From Brassica napus (lineage: Eukaryota; Streptophyta; Magnoliopsida; Brassicales; Brassicaceae): a stretch of 64,000 nt of DNA. Shown here piece by piece: positions 32,653-45,425 of this stretch (position 1 is the first letter of the stretch; every line of letters starts with the position of its first letter). Below the pieces are notes generated by a model. The model was not told the DNA's origin, did not search any database, and worked only from the letters and a program-made list of their open reading frames with translations. The DNA lies in the NCBI RefSeq assembly GCF_020379485.1, contig NW_026014767.1, positions 114,187 through 178,186 on the forward strand. The letters are read 5' to 3'. The position numbers and the translations under genes were made by a program.

Positions 32653-35600
32653 TGTGGGTCTCTTATAGGGACCCTCATGATTGGTGGTGTTGAAACCCAC
32701 GTGCTTTTCGACACAGGGGCTACACATAGTTTTGTGAGTCCAGAACTGGTCGGAAAGGGTCTGTTCTGCCTCTGTTCTGGGGATAATTCGAGACTAGTGA
32801 GGGCGGCCGGTGGGCAAATCATGCACTCATTAGGGCTCATGACTAATATTCCGGTAATGATCCAGGGGAAAATCTGCCTGTAGATCTGATTGTGTTGCGC
32901 CTACAGAATCACGATGTGATCCTAGGCATGGATTGGTTGGGAAAGTATCGGGCCACTCTCGACTGCCACAGAGGATGTGTACGGTTGGAGACTGGACCTC
33001 ACCCGATCCAGTACCAAAGTCTGAATATGAGTCCGGCTCTGGATAGAGTAGTGGTGTCAGCAATCCGAGCAGAACGGATGCTTAGACGGGGTTGTGAAGC
33101 ATATTTGACCACAATTACCACTATGGAGCACGGCAGGTCTGATGATCAGAAAGATCTAACTGAGGACCCGTTGGTGTCTGAGTTCCCAGATGTGTTCCGT
33201 TCACTACAGGGTGTCCCCCCTGATAGGTCGGATCCATTTACGATTGAACTAGAACCAGGGACAGCTCCGCTGTCCAAGAGTCCGTACCGAATGGCTCCGG
33301 CCGAGATGGCCGAGCTAAAGAAGCAATTAGAAGAATTGCTGGACAAGGGGTTCATACGTCCAAGTAGCTCTCCTTGGGGTGCACCAGTCCTCTTTGTGAA
33401 AAAGAAGGATGGTAGCATGCGTCTGTGTATTGACTATCGAGGGTTGAACAGGGTTACTGTGAAGAACAAGTACCCGTTGCCCAGAATAGATGAGTTGTTG
33501 GATCAACTCAAAGGGGCCAAGTGGTTTTCTAAGATTGATTTGGCCTCAGGGTATCATCAGATCCCTATAGAGCCAAACGATATTAGAAAGACAGCATTCC
33601 GGACCAGGTACGGCCACTACGAGTTTGTGGTTATGCCATTCGGTCTGACCAATGCGCCTGCTGCATTCATGAAAATGATGAACAGCGTGTTCCGTGCCTG
33701 GAGGAATCTCATCGGAAACACCTGAGAGCCGTGCTGGAACGATTACGGGAACACAAGCTCTATGCAAAACTCAGTAAATGCAGTTTTTGGCAGAAGAGCA
33801 TTGGGTTTCTCGGCCACATTGTGTCCGGTGAGGGCGTCTCGGTGGATCCAGAGAAGATCAGGGCAATCAAGGATTGGCCTCGACCACGCAGTGCCACGGA
33901 AGTCAGAAGCTTCCTAGGGCTGGCAGGTTATTATAGGAAGTTTGTGAAAGGATTCGCAAGCTTGGCTCAGCCTATGACACGGTTGACCGGGAAGGACGTT
34001 AAGTTCACATGGTCTGAGGAGTGTGGGAAATGTTTTTCCGCGCTTAAGGACATGCTGACTAGCGCACCCATTCTGGTTCTTCCAGAGGCCGACCAACCCT
34101 ATGTGGTTTATACGGACGCGTCCATAACAGGACTAGGTTGCGTATTAACCCAGCATGGGAAGGTCATCGCCTATGCGTCAAGGCAGTTGAGAAAACATGA
34201 GGGAAACTACCCCACCCATGACCTTGAAATGGCTGCGGTAGTGTTCGCCTTAAAGATTTGGCGATCATACTTGTATGGTGCCAAGGTTCAGATACTTACG
34301 GACCATAAGAGTCTTAAGTATATATTCACCCAGCCTGAGTTAAACTTAAGGCAGAGAAGGTGGATGGAATTTGTAGCTGATTACGATCTGGATATCACCT
34401 ATCATCCGGGAAAGGCTAATCTGGTCGCAGATGCCTTGAGCCGGAGAAGGGCCGATGTATCAGCCGAACGAGAAGCGGACGACCTGGACGGTATGGTTCG
34501 TGCCCTACGGTTGAACGCATCGGCCAAAGAGTATGAACCACTCGGATTAGAGGCGGTCAATCAGGCCGACCTGCTTACTCGAATTCGGTTGGCTCAAGGT
34601 CAGGACGAGAACCTAAACAAGGTTGCTCAGAATGATAGGATGGAGTACCAAACTGCAAAGGATGGTACCATCCTAGTAAACGGCCGGATCAGTGTTCCTA
34701 ATGATAGGAGTCTAAAGGAAGAGATTATGAGGGAGGCTCATAAATCAAGATTCTCGGTTCATCCTGGTGCGACCAAGATGTACCAGAAACCTTAAGAAGT
34801 TCTATCATTGGATCCGTATGAAGGCCGATGTCTGGGTGGCCAAGTGTTCCACTTGCCAACTCATCAAAGCAGAACATCAAGTGCCTAGTGGGTTATTACA
34901 AAGCTTGCCTATTCCAGAATGGAAATGGGATCACATCACAATGGACTTTGTGACTGGGTTCCCTACCACGAGGAATAAGAAAGATGCGGTTGGGTTGTGG
35001 TTGATCGCCTAACCAAATCAGCACACTTCCTGGCTATCAAAAAGTCGGATGGGGTAGATCAGATTGTATGTAAGTACATTGATGAGATCGTCCGACTACA
35101 TGGTGTGCCGGCGAGCATAGTTTCAGATAGGGATTCAAGGTTCACCTCTTACTTCTGGAAGGCTTTCCAAAAAGCTTTAGGAACAAGAGTGAACATGAGT
35201 ACAACCTATCACCCACAGACGGATGGACAGTCTGAACGTACGATCCAGACATTGGAAGATATGTTGCGAGCATGTGTTCTAGACTGGGGTGATTCCTGGG
35301 AGAAACATCTACCTCTGGTAGAATTTGCTTACAACAATAGCTTCCATAGTAGTATTGGCATGTCGCCATACGAAGCTCTGTATGGGCGTCCATGCAGGAC
35401 ACCCTTATGCTGGACCCAAGTTGGGGAATGCAGCATGATTGGTCCGGAGATTGTCGAAGAGACAACCGAAAAGATCAAGTTCTTGAGGGACAAAATGAGA
35501 CAGGCACAAGACCGCCAAAAGAACTATCCAGATCGAAGAAGGAAAGATCTCGAGTTTCAAGTAGGTGACTTGGTGTATCTCAAAATGATTACCTTCAAAG

Positions 35601-36067
35601 GACGAGTCCGGATCACCAGAAGACGGAAGTTAGATCCGAGATACTTGGGGCCGTTCAAGATCATTGAAAGAGTGGGGATGGTAGCCTACAAGTTGGACTT
35701 GCCGGCCAAGATGGACGCATTCCATAATGTGTTCCACGTCTCCCAACTTCGGAAATGTTTGACGGACCAAGACATCGCTCTTCCTGCCATTCCAGACGAT
35801 CTTGGTAAGAACCTAACCTTGGAAACGAGGCCAGTTCGAATCATAGATAGGATGGAAAAAGCAACAAGGAAGAAGACGGTCCAGATGGTCAAGGTCGTCT
35901 GGGACTGTAATGGTCAGGATATAATCACTTGGGAAACCGAAGCTAGAATGAAAGCAGAGTACCCAGAGTGGTTGGATCAGTTTGTTTCCGAGGAAGCATT
36001 TGATTCGGATTCGAGGACGAATCCATCCCAAGGGGGGGAGACTTGTCACGCGCCCAATCCTGAATAG
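32653..36067 (+). pseudogene. pol of element C, reverse transcriptase active site deleted
   Basis: Order: protease (DTGATHSFV near 32710), reverse transcriptase (to 33725), RNase H (VYTDAS near 34110), integrase with zinc-binding and catalytic core, and a chromodomain near 35830-35970. A deletion of roughly 65-70 bp at about 33697-33700 removes the codons that hold the FIDD catalytic box in element B and shifts frame. Other shifts lie near 32880, 34790 and 34990, and two codons are missing near 34830. The last part, 34997-36067, stays open through integrase and chromodomain and runs past the polypurine tract into the LTR. It stops at the TAG at 36065-36067, matching element B. Confidence 0.88.
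36030..36043 (+). other. Polypurine tract of element C
   Basis: AAGGGGGGGAGACT immediately precedes the 3' LTR and is also translated as part of the pol frame. Confidence 0.88.
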
Positions 36068-38040
36068 GATTGTTGGGACGGCCATGGTTCGAGGAAACGT
36101 GCAAGCCAGTCTTAGGACATCAAGGCAAGCGTTCCATGGTCGAGAAAGAAGGTTAAGGACATAAGGAAACTTAGACTTAACCTTATACAAGCTAAGAGAC
36201 AGCTAGGACGAGTAAGACGGTAACTGGACGAAGTGGACGAGTAGCTCGACCAGCTCAATGAAGCTAGGTTCAGTTCACTCCAGCTCAGTCCCTACTAAGT
36301 CAGCTCCACTAGCTGGACTACTAGCTCACTCAGCTGGGGCAGCTGAGAGTCAGCTCATCTCAGCTAGACGGACTGTCCGGGCCTTAGGCCGATGGTCCGG
36401 GTCCGGGTCAGTGGCGGGCTGTGAGGTCCGGCCATGAGGCCATGGGCTGTTGGGTCTTAGGACAAAGCCGTGGGCTAAATCCAGGAGGCTTGGGGCGTGG
36501 GTTGGGCTTGTGGCCGACCCCAAACCCCATCAGAAAGGGCGAAGGGATGCAAGTGGCCGAAAGGGGACAACCCTTGGCCGATGATGCCCATTCGCTAGCA
36601 AGTCATGCCTGTTCGTGGGGCAAGACTTACCCCCTCGTTTTCTATAAATATGGGGGCTCTCTGGTCGATTTTATTATCCAATTCCAGAGTAAAATACTCA
36701 GAGAAAACCGTAGAGAGAAAGAGAGAGTTCCGGCCAAGAGAAAGGCCGAGTGTGGTGGTGTTGTGTTCCGGCGACTCTGATCGTTTGGGAACTAACTCCG
36801 GTCAAGAATGGGAGATCAAGACAAGGAGAAGAGCATGGAGAACCCAGACGTGGTTCACAAGGTATGTGATGGGCCGTGGCTCCATCAGACCGAACGGACG
36901 GTCCATGCGACCGCACCGCGGCTCTGCTCGGTTCCTAAGTCCCATCCGGCTCTCCTTATCTGTTTCAATTCGTTTCTCTTCTCTTCTCTCTGGTTAAACA
37001 CGAAAGGTTGTGTTGGTTGAGTCCAAGGGACACGTCCCTAGGCTTTGGCCGAACATAATCAAACCGCTAGCCTAGACACGGGTCGGTTAGTGGGATGATC
37101 CGATCGCACCAAGACTGGGCGGTTAGGACGAACGGTTGGGAATGACCCAAAGGGCACGAGTTGTCAAGAGTCACGAGTGTCCAAGAGGCACGAATGGCCA
37201 AAGGGCACATGTTCCAAACGGTGTCTTTCGGGACAGGTTAGGACCGATCCTTATGGATCAGCCTATGGCTTGTCTAGTCAGGACAAGGTCACGGTTTGTC
37301 TAAGCCAAGGTAGAGTCGCAAGGTCTGACCGGTTGCTAAGCCTTCCGGATTAGGCTTGAGGCTTACTCGGCCGATTGGATCCAGGCCTAAGGCCGGATCA
37401 GGTAAGGGAGTCCGTTGGGCCATCGAGCCGGACTCCATTGGCCGGTCGCACCTAGATTCTATCCGGTTAGACGGATTGGTCTTTGGGAACGATCCGGATC
37501 TGTTCGTGTGTTCTGTTTATCTATTCTGGACTATCTATCTGATTCTTAGTCAAGGGGTGGTTGGTTGAATGACTTAGGATACGGTAGGTAGGTTCATACG
37601 TTTTATGATTATGTTGACTGAGGTTTATCTAAGTTCTAGGAACCAAGCCAAGCATTATAGAATCAATCCGTTCTATTCATGGTTATGATTAATGCTTATC
37701 TGGTTGTGGTTTCAGGAACTAAGGATGGTTCTGGTCAAGCCAAGGAGCCGTGAAGGCTCGGTCAGTGAGAGACTGTGTAACGTGTGGTTAGATGATACTA
37801 GGGATGAACTAGTGATTGTCTATGAGACTGTTAAGAAGTTGTGTATTGAATCTCATGTTTCTAAGTAATACAAAGTTTATACATTGTTATTCCGCTGTGC
37901 AATCTGTTCCTTTGTTTATGAACCTCATATTCGAATATGACTTAGCAAATAAAAGACTTAAAATGGATCAAACAAGCAAAGAAATTAATAAGTAAGCATT
38001 CGTATCCAGTTCGGTCAAGAGACCAGGAATGGGTCTTACA
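36044..38040 (+). repeat. 3' LTR of element C
   Basis: The partner of 28957-30962, 1997 bp, ending GGGTCTTACA before the CACAG duplication. TATA box at 36643-36650. Confidence 0.95.
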
Positions 38041-40276
38041 CACAGGACGTCCGTGGCTGTCCGTGTGTGTCCGTGTGTGTCCGTCAGCACACACAGGACA
38101 TCCGTGGCTGTCCATCAGTACACATATCAGCACGTTCGTCCTTGGACTCAGCACGCTGCCCCTTCACGTGGACTGTTCGGGTGATTTTGGCCCACGTGGG
38201 CTGTCTGTTCAGTACACACAGGACGTCCGTGGGTGTCCGCCAGCATACACAGGACGTCCATGGCTGTCCGTGTGTGTCCGTCTGTGTCCGTCAGCACACA
38301 CAAGACTTCCGTGGCTGTCCATCAGTACACATATCAGCACGTTGGTCCTTGGACTCAGCACACTGGCCCTTCCCATGGACTGTTTGGGTGAATTTGGCCC
38401 ACATGGGCTGTCTGTTCAGTACACACAGGACGTCCGTGGGTGTCCGCCAGCACACACAGGACGTCCGTGGCTGTCCATCAGTACACATATCAGCCCGCTG
38501 GTCCATGACTCAGCACGCTGGCCCTTCCCATGGACTGTTTGGGTGATTTTGGCCCACGTGGGCTGTTTGTTCAGTACACACAGGATGTCCGTGGGTGTCC
38601 GCCAGCACACACAGGACGTCCGTGGCAGTTTGTGGCTGTCCGTCAGCACACACAGGACGTCTGTGGCTGTCCATCAGTTCTAGCACGTTGGGTTTTGGAC
38701 TCAGCACGCTGACTCGTCCTGTGGACTGTTCGGGTGATTTTGGCCCACTTGGGCTGTTTGTTCAGTACACACAGGACGTCTGTGGGTGTCCGCCAGCACA
38801 CACAGGATGTCCGTGGCTGTCCGTGTTTGTCCGTGTGTGTCCGTCAGCACACACAGGAAGTCTGTGGCTGTCCATCAGTACACATATCAGCACGTTGGTC
38901 CTTGGACTCAGCACGCTGACCCTTCCCGTGGACTGTTCGGGTGATTTTGGGCCACGTGGGCTGTCTGTTCAGTACACACAGGACGTCTGTGGGTGTCCGC
39001 CAGCATACACAGGACGTCCGTGGCTGTCCGTGTGTGTCCGTGTGTGTCCGTCAGCACACACAGGACGTCCGTGGCTGTCCATCAGTACACATATCAGCAC
39101 GTTGGTCCTTGGACTCAGCATGCTGGCCCTTCCCATGGATTGTTTGGGTGATTTTGGCCCACATGGGCTGTCTGTTCAGTACACACAGGATGTCTGTGGG
39201 TGTCCGCCAGCACACACAGGACGTCCGTGGCTGTCTGTGCAGTACTAGCACGTTGGGTTTTGGACTCAGCACGCTGACTCTTCCTGTGGACTGTTCGGGT
39301 GATTTTGGGCCACGTGGGCTGTCTGTTCAGTACACACAGGACGTCCGTGGGTGTCCGCCAGCATACACAGGACGTCCGTGGCTGTCCGTGTGTGTCCGTC
39401 TTTGTCCGTCTGCACACACAGGATGTCCGTGGCTGTCCATCAGTACACATATCAGCACGTCGGTCCTTGGACTCAGCATGCTGGCCCTTCCCATGGATTG
39501 TTTGGGTGATTTTGGCCCACATGGGCTGTCTTTTCAGTACACATAGGACGTCTGTGGGTGTCCGCCAGCACACACATTACGTCTGTGGCTGTCCGTGTGT
39601 GTCCGTGTTTGTCAGTCTGTGTCCGTCGGAACACACAGAACGTCCGTGGCTGTCCATCAGTACACATATCAGCACGCTGGTCCTTGGACTCAGCACGCTG
39701 GCCATTCCCGTGGTCTGTTCGAGTGATTTTGGCCCACGTGGGCTGTCTGTTCAGTACATACAAGACGTCCGTGGCTGTCCGCCAGCACACACAGGACGTT
39801 CGTGGCTGTCCGTCAGCACACACAGGACGTCCGTGGCTGTCCGTGTGTGTCCGTCAGCAAACACAGGACATAAGTGGCTGTCCATCAGTACACATATCAG
39901 CACGCTGGTCCTTGGACTCAGCAAGCTGGCCCTTCCCGTGGATGGTTTGGGTGATTTTGGCCCACGTGGGCTGTCTGTTCATTACACACAGGACATCTGT
40001 GGGTGTCCGTCAGCACACACAGGACGTTTGTGGCAGTCCATCAGTACACATATCAGCACGTTGGGCCTTGGACTCAACATGCTGACCCTTCCTGTGGACT
40101 GTTCGGGTTATTTTGGCCCACTTGGGCTGTCTGTTCAGTACACACATGACGTCCGTGGGTGTCCGCCAACACACACAGGATGTCCGTGGCTGTCCGTCAG
40201 CACACGCAGGACGTCTGTTGCTGTCCGTGTGTGTCCGTCAGCACACACAGGATGTCAGTGGCTGTCCAACAGTACA
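38041..40276. repeat. 31-bp/core satellite, block 2
   Basis: The same mosaic units as in block 1. Distances between successive CACATATCAG sites include 207 and 156 bp. The first 650 bp match 52640-53290, and about 39230-40270 matches 49190-50450 and 50800-52320. The block therefore belongs to a longer higher-order repeat. Confidence 0.93.
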
Positions 40277-41966
40277 TGTAAGACCCGATCCTGGATTCCT
40301 CAATCCAACCAGACCGCAGCCTCACCAAACAATGCAACCAATTCCATCTTTCATATTCAAGTTCAAGTGTTAAATAATTCTAAGTCTTTTTCAGAGTTTT
40401 GAGGTTCCAACATTCACACTTAAACAATCAAGCATCAACTAATGAAAATAGATACTTCATAGATATTAACCAAGGTTCATACATCATTCATCATCCTAAA
40501 TAATAGAATACATACTAGAATCGCATAAGTTCACAAGTTGCACAATAGGCTACAATAATCACACAATTTTCAGAATCAACCCAATCACCACACATCTTCC
40601 CATGGCCGCGGTCCTCATGGTGCTTTTCCCTTACCACGGTCCATTTCTGGTCCTGGATCCAACACAAACAACCACACAATCACAAGGTTAGATTACAAAA
40701 CAAGAATCAAATCGCATTGCATGGTCGGATCCAATCTAGTCAAGAACAATCATCAAAAATGTCAAATCTGACCCCTTTAAAAAGAGATCCAAATACCAAA
40801 TAAAATTCATGATAATTCATGATAATTCAGAAGAAAAATATTCCCATACACAGATTCAGAAGAATCGGCTCAGATCATAGTGATCTCGGCCATGAACAGC
40901 CCACACAAGAACAAGGGATTTCATGGAAATTGGATCAGGCCAAGGCCTTAGGATCAATGAATCCTTTCCTGTAACAACATAAACCATTCCAAAGCACAAC
41001 ATATAAGAAGAAACAGAGTAGAAGAAGTCAGAGTAAGGAGTAGCCAATCGATCCAAACCGGCCAGGCTCACACGGCCATCATCTGCGGCCTTGTCCGGTT
41101 ACTCTTGGCCACACCTCTCACCTTAGGAGTTCGGTCTCCAGGGGCGACTTCCTTCTCTTTCTCCTTTGCCTTCTCCTTGTCTTTCTGTCTCAAATCCATC
41201 CTCTTGATCACACGCCCAAACACACCAGGAACACTCAAGAACAATCTCTTGGATCAAATCGGCCGATCCAAAGTTTCTGTCTCTCTTTCTCTCTTGAATT
41301 TTCTCTGTGTTTCTCTCTGTGTGGAATGAGTAAAAACCGACCAGAATGATCAGAAATGAGAGAGAGAAGACGATTTAAACTGTCCCCAACCGCCTGGGCG
41401 AACAGTTACCAAAATCCCTTCCTTTCTTCCCAAAACCGTCCCATAACCGCCCTTGGCGGTTTCTCCCCTTTTCTTCCTTTGGCAAATCGATCACTGAGCC
41501 TCAGCTCACACTCTGGGAGCTTGCCCGCTCCCTATCCCAAGCCTAAGACCCATTTGGTCGAACCGTCCTGCACCCGGACCATCGGCTCGCCCAGTAACCG
41601 TCCCGGACTCGCCCACACTGATCCGAACCAGAACGCACCGTTCACTGGATGGAGCTGACCCCCAGCTGTTCCCAGCTGATTGAGCTAGCCCACCAGCTCC
41701 TGTGAGCTGAACAGATCATGGTGAACTGATTACCAGCTGAACCGAGCTGATTGAACTCAAACCAACACTCGTCCAGCTGCCTAAACACTCACCCAGCCCC
41801 TTTACCCTTATTTCCATCGTATCCTGGTTAAGTCTCAGCTGACTGATGCCCTTAACCTTCATTCAGGGCCATGATACGCTTGTCTCAAGGTCTAATGACC
41901 TGACTGGTGCGTCTCCCCGCACCATGGCCCGTCCGGCCGATCCTATCTAGGATCGGGGACATGACA
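40277..41966 (-). repeat. 3' LTR of element B
   Basis: A 1690-bp repeat from TGTAAGACCCG to ATGACA (plus strand). An AGCT/CAGCTG-rich part lies at 41640-41790. I found no clear TATA box on the minus strand. Confidence 0.95.
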
Positions 41967-44900
41967 AGTCTCCCCCACTAACTTGGGATTCGTCCTCGAA
42001 TCCATGTTAAGTGTTTCATCAGGAAGAAATTGTCGGTACCACTCCGGATACATTATTTTCATCTTTGCTTCTGTTTCCCAAGTGATGAGGTCTTTACCAT
42101 TGTAATCCCACACCACTTTGATCATGGGAACTGTCTTCTTTCTCATAGCTTTCTCTGACCGATCCACAATCCGAACCGGCAAGGTTTCCAAAGTCAGGTC
42201 CTTACCAAGGTCAGCAGGAACCTCAGGCAAGACAATGTCTTGTTCAGACAAGCATTTCCGGAGTTGGGATACATGGAACACATTGTGGTATGCATCCATT
42301 GCCGATGGCAAGTCCAACTTGTATGCCACTGCACCCACTCTCTCTATGATCCTGAATGGACCCAAGTACCTAGGGTCCAGTTTCTTTCGCCCAGAAATCC
42401 TGGTCCTACCCTTAAAGGTAATCATCTTGAGATACACCAGGTCATTGACCTCAAACTCAAGATGCTTCCTACGCTTGTCCGCATAGCTCTTTTGGCGGTC
42501 CTGCGCCTCTTTCATCTTCTCTTTGACCATCCTGATCTTCTCAGTGGTCTGTTCTACGATCTCAGGTCCCAACATGCTACGCTCCCCCACTTGGGTCCAG
42601 CATAGGGGTGTCCTGCACGGCCTACCATACAAAGCCTCATATGGCGACATACCAATGCTTGTATGGAAGCTGTTATTATAAGCAAACTCCACTAAAGGTA
42701 AGTGTTTTTCCCAAGACTCTCCCCAGTCTAACACACATGCCCTTAGCATATCCTCTAAGGTTTGGATTGTCCTTTCAGACTGCCCATCCGTTTGAGGATG
42801 ATAAGATGTGCTCATATTCACTCTGGTTCCCAAGGCCTTTTGGAAAGCCTGCCAGAAATAAGATGTAAATCTTGGATCCCTGTCCGAGACAATGCTTGCT
42901 GGAACACCATGCAACCTCACTATCTCGTCTAGGTACACTTGCACTATCCTGTCGACCCCATCCCCTTTCTTGATGGGTAGGAAATGAGCCGACTTGGTCA
43001 GCCGATCAACCACAACCCATACCGCATCTTTCTTATTCCTGGTCGTGGGAAATCCAGTCACAAAGTCCATTGTGATGTGATCCCATTTCCATTCTGGTAT
43101 GGGTAGGTTCTGAAGTAGACCACTGGGAACCTGATGTTCTGCCTTCACCAGTTGACAAGTGGGACACTTAGCCACCCACTCTGCAACATCAGATTTCATC
43201 CTCACCCAATGGTAGTACCTTTTCAGATCCCTATACATTTTGTTCAGTCCAGGATGAACTGAAAACTTGGACTTATGAGCCTGTCTCATAATCTCTTCTT
43301 TGAGTTCCTTATCATTAGGAACACTGACCCTACCATTGACCAAGATGGTACCATTGTCAGTTGTCTGGTACTCAGTCTTGTCATTGGCGGCTACCTTCTT
43401 TAGATTTTCATCCAGGCCCTGAGCTTGCCTGATCCTGGTCAGGAGATCGGCCTGGTTCACCGCCTCCAATCCCAGTGGCTCATCTGAACCAACCAAGGTA
43501 TTGAGGTTCAAGGACCTGATCATCCCTTCCAGTTCATCCGCCTCCCTCTCAGATGACACTTCAGCCCTTCTGCGGCTCAAGGCATCAGCCACTAGGTTAG
43601 CTTTCCCAGGATGATAAGCTATGTCCAGATCATAATCTGCAACAAATTCCATCCATCTCCTCTGCCTTAAGTTTAACTCAGGCTGAGTGAATATGTACTT
43701 CAAACTCTTATGGTCTGTGAGTATTTGCACCCTGGCACCATAAAGATATGATCTCCATATCTTTAATGCAAATACTACTGCAGCCATCTCCAAATCATGG
43801 GTTGGATAGTTACCCTCATGCTTCCTTAACTGCCGGGAAGCATAGGCTATCACCTTCCCATGTTGTGTCAAAACACAACCAAGACCAGTTATGGATGCAT
43901 CCGTATACACCACATAAGGCTGATCAGCCTCAGGCAACACCAGGACAGGTGCATTAGTCAACATGTTCTTGAGTGCTGCAAAACTTTTCGCACACTCCTC
44001 AGACCATGTGAACCTCACGTCCTTGCCTGTCAGCTTAGTCATAGGTTGAGCTATGCTCGAGAACCCCTTGACATATTTCCGGTAATAACCAGCCAACCCT
44101 AAGAAGCTCCTCACTTCCGTAGCATTCTTTGGCTGTGGCCATTCCTGGATACATTTGATCTTATCTTGATCCACTGAGACTCCTTTATCAGACACCACAT
44201 GCCCAAGGAATCCAATGCTCTTCTGCCAGAAGCTACACTTGCTTAGCTTAGCAAAGAGCTTCTGTTCTCTCAGGCGGCCCAACACCGCCCTAAGGTGTCT
44301 TTCATGGTCCTCCTTTGTCTTGGAATACACGAGTATATCATCAATGAAGATGATCACAAACTCGTCCAAGTATTCCCTGAAGATGCCGTTCATCATCTTC
44401 ATGAATGCAGCAGGTGCATTGGTCAGTCCGAACGGCATGACCACAAACTCATAGTGACCATACCTAGTTCGGAATGCTGTCTTCCTCACATCACCTGGTG
44501 CAATGGGGATCTGATGATACCCAGAGGCCAAGTCAATCTTGGAGAACCACTTGGCTCCACGGAGTTGGTCCAACAACTCATCAATCCTGGGTAAAGGGTA
44601 CTTGTTCTTCACAGTCACCCTGTTCAAACCCCTATAATCAATGCACAACCTAAAGCTACCATCCTTTTTCTTAACGAATAGGACTGGTGCTCCCCAAGGT
44701 GATACACTAGGGCGTATGAACCCCTTCTCAAGCAACTCCTCAAGTTGCTTCTTCAGCTCTGCCATCTCAGCTGGTGCCATTCTATATGGACTTTTTGATA
44801 ACGGGACCGTTCCAGGTTCCAATTCAATGATGAATGGGTCAGCCCTATCAGGGGGAATGCCCTGTAGTGCCCCAAACACATCCTGAAATTCTCGAACCAA

Positions 44901-45371
44901 CGGTATACCCTCTGGGTCACAGGCCCCTACAACCTCATCAGTGTAAATGGTAGCCAAAAAGGCCTCACAACCATTTCCAAGCATCCGTTCTACTTGGACT
45001 GCTGAAACCACCAAACTACAAGAGGTTGGCTTGATTCCTTGGTACTTGATCGGGGGTCCAAACTCATTCTCAAGTTGCACCCTTCCCCGGTGACAATCTA
45101 GAGTTGCCCGATACTTTCCCAACCAGTCCATGCCCAAGATCACTTCATGATGCTTAAGGGGGACAACAATCAGATCTATAGGCATCGGCCTATCCAAGAT
45201 CACCACAGGGATGTCCTTAACCAGACCGAGTGAGTTCATAACTTGCCCTCCGGCCGCACTCACTCGTTCAGGACCATCCCATGTTCCATACTGGAACAAA
45301 CCTTTTCCTATCATACTTGGACTCACAAAACTATGTGTAGCTCCAGTATCAAATAGTGTGTGTGTTTCCAC
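41943..45371 (-). CDS. pol polyprotein of element B (protease, RT, RNase H, integrase, chromodomain)
   Basis: An open frame of 1142 codons in the same frame as gag. The first triplet shown is GTG, and no start ATG is expected because pol should be made as a gag-pol fusion. The protease motif DTGATHSFV is at about residues 8-16. The reverse transcriptase spans about 190-400 with the active site FIDDILVYS near residue 342. RNase H starts with YVVYTDAS near 494. The integrase has a zinc-binding region ending CPTCQ (near 740), catalytic-core motifs TMDFVTGFP and VSDRDPRF, and the E in DGQSERT. A chromodomain lies at about 1067-1113 ([15 protein letters not shown] ... YPEW). The frame crosses the polypurine tract and ends eight codons inside the LTR. 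No lesion is seen. Chromodomains steer integration to marked chromatin. Confidence 0.94.
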   Translation of the reverse strand: METHTLFDTGATHSFVSPSMIGKGLFQYGTWDGPERVSAAGGQVMNSLGLVKDIPVVILDRPMPIDLIVVPLKHHEVILGMDWLGKYRATLDCHRGRVQLENEFGPPIKYQGIKPTSCSLVVSAVQVERMLGNGCEAFLATIYTDEVVGACDPEGIPLVREFQDVFGALQGIPPDRADPFIIELEPGTVPLSKSPYRMAPAEMAELKKQLEELLEKGFIRPSVSPWGAPVLFVKKKDGSFRLCIDYRGLNRVTVKNKYPLPRIDELLDQLRGAKWFSKIDLASGYHQIPIAPGDVRKTAFRTRYGHYEFVVMPFGLTNAPAAFMKMMNGIFREYLDEFVIIFIDDILVYSKTKEDHERHLRAVLGRLREQKLFAKLSKCSFWQKSIGFLGHVVSDKGVSVDQDKIKCIQEWPQPKNATEVRSFLGLAGYYRKYVKGFSSIAQPMTKLTGKDVRFTWSEECAKSFAALKNMLTNAPVLVLPEADQPYVVYTDASITGLGCVLTQHGKVIAYASRQLRKHEGNYPTHDLEMAAVVFALKIWRSYLYGARVQILTDHKSLKYIFTQPELNLRQRRWMEFVADYDLDIAYHPGKANLVADALSRRRAEVSSEREADELEGMIRSLNLNTLVGSDEPLGLEAVNQADLLTRIRQAQGLDENLKKVAANDKTEYQTTDNGTILVNGRVSVPNDKELKEEIMRQAHKSKFSVHPGLNKMYRDLKRYYHWVRMKSDVAEWVAKCPTCQLVKAEHQVPSGLLQNLPIPEWKWDHITMDFVTGFPTTRNKKDAVWVVVDRLTKSAHFLPIKKGDGVDRIVQVYLDEIVRLHGVPASIVSDRDPRFTSYFWQAFQKALGTRVNMSTSYHPQTDGQSERTIQTLEDMLRACVLDWGESWEKHLPLVEFAYNNSFHTSIGMSPYEALYGRPCRTPLCWTQVGERSMLGPEIVEQTTEKIRMVKEKMKEAQDRQKSYADKRRKHLEFEVNDLVYLKMITFKGRTRISGRKKLDPRYLGPFRIIERVGAVAYKLDLPSAMDAYHNVFHVSQLRKCLSEQDIVLPEVPADLGKDLTLETLPVRIVDRSEKAMRKKTVPMIKVVWDYNGKDLITWETEAKMKIMYPEWYRQFLPDETLNMDSRTNPKLVGETCHVPDPR
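41967..41981 (-). other. Polypurine tract of element B
   Basis: On the minus strand, TAGTGGGGGAGACT directly precedes the LTR start TGTCATG. It lies inside the pol reading frame. Confidence 0.85.
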
Positions 45372-45425
45372 ACCACCAATACTTAAGGTCCCTACACAAG
45401 ACCCGTCAAAGTATATCTATCCATC

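Larger units (their letters stand above)
28957..38040 (+). mobile_element. Ty3/gypsy Tekay(Del)-type retrotransposon C, complete but broken
   Basis: This is a plus-strand element with TG...CA ends and the 5-bp duplication CACAG at 28952-28956 and 38041-38045. The empty site survives in a paralogous satellite copy near 52619-52680. LTRs are 28957-30962 and 36044-38040. The primer site is initiator-tRNA-Met type and the polypurine tract is AGGGGGGGAGACT. Order: gag, protease, reverse transcriptase, RNase H, integrase, chromodomain. Protein similarity to element B is clear throughout, but the LTRs differ in most of their length, so it is a separate family. Start-codon loss, nonsense codons, frameshifts and loss of the reverse transcriptase catalytic box make it non-autonomous. 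Confidence 0.95.

Noticed and set aside
42118..42605. Plus-strand reading frames opposite pol of element B (also 43748-44886 and 126-1264)
   Set aside because: They are shadows of the real minus-strand pol frame with no independent features.
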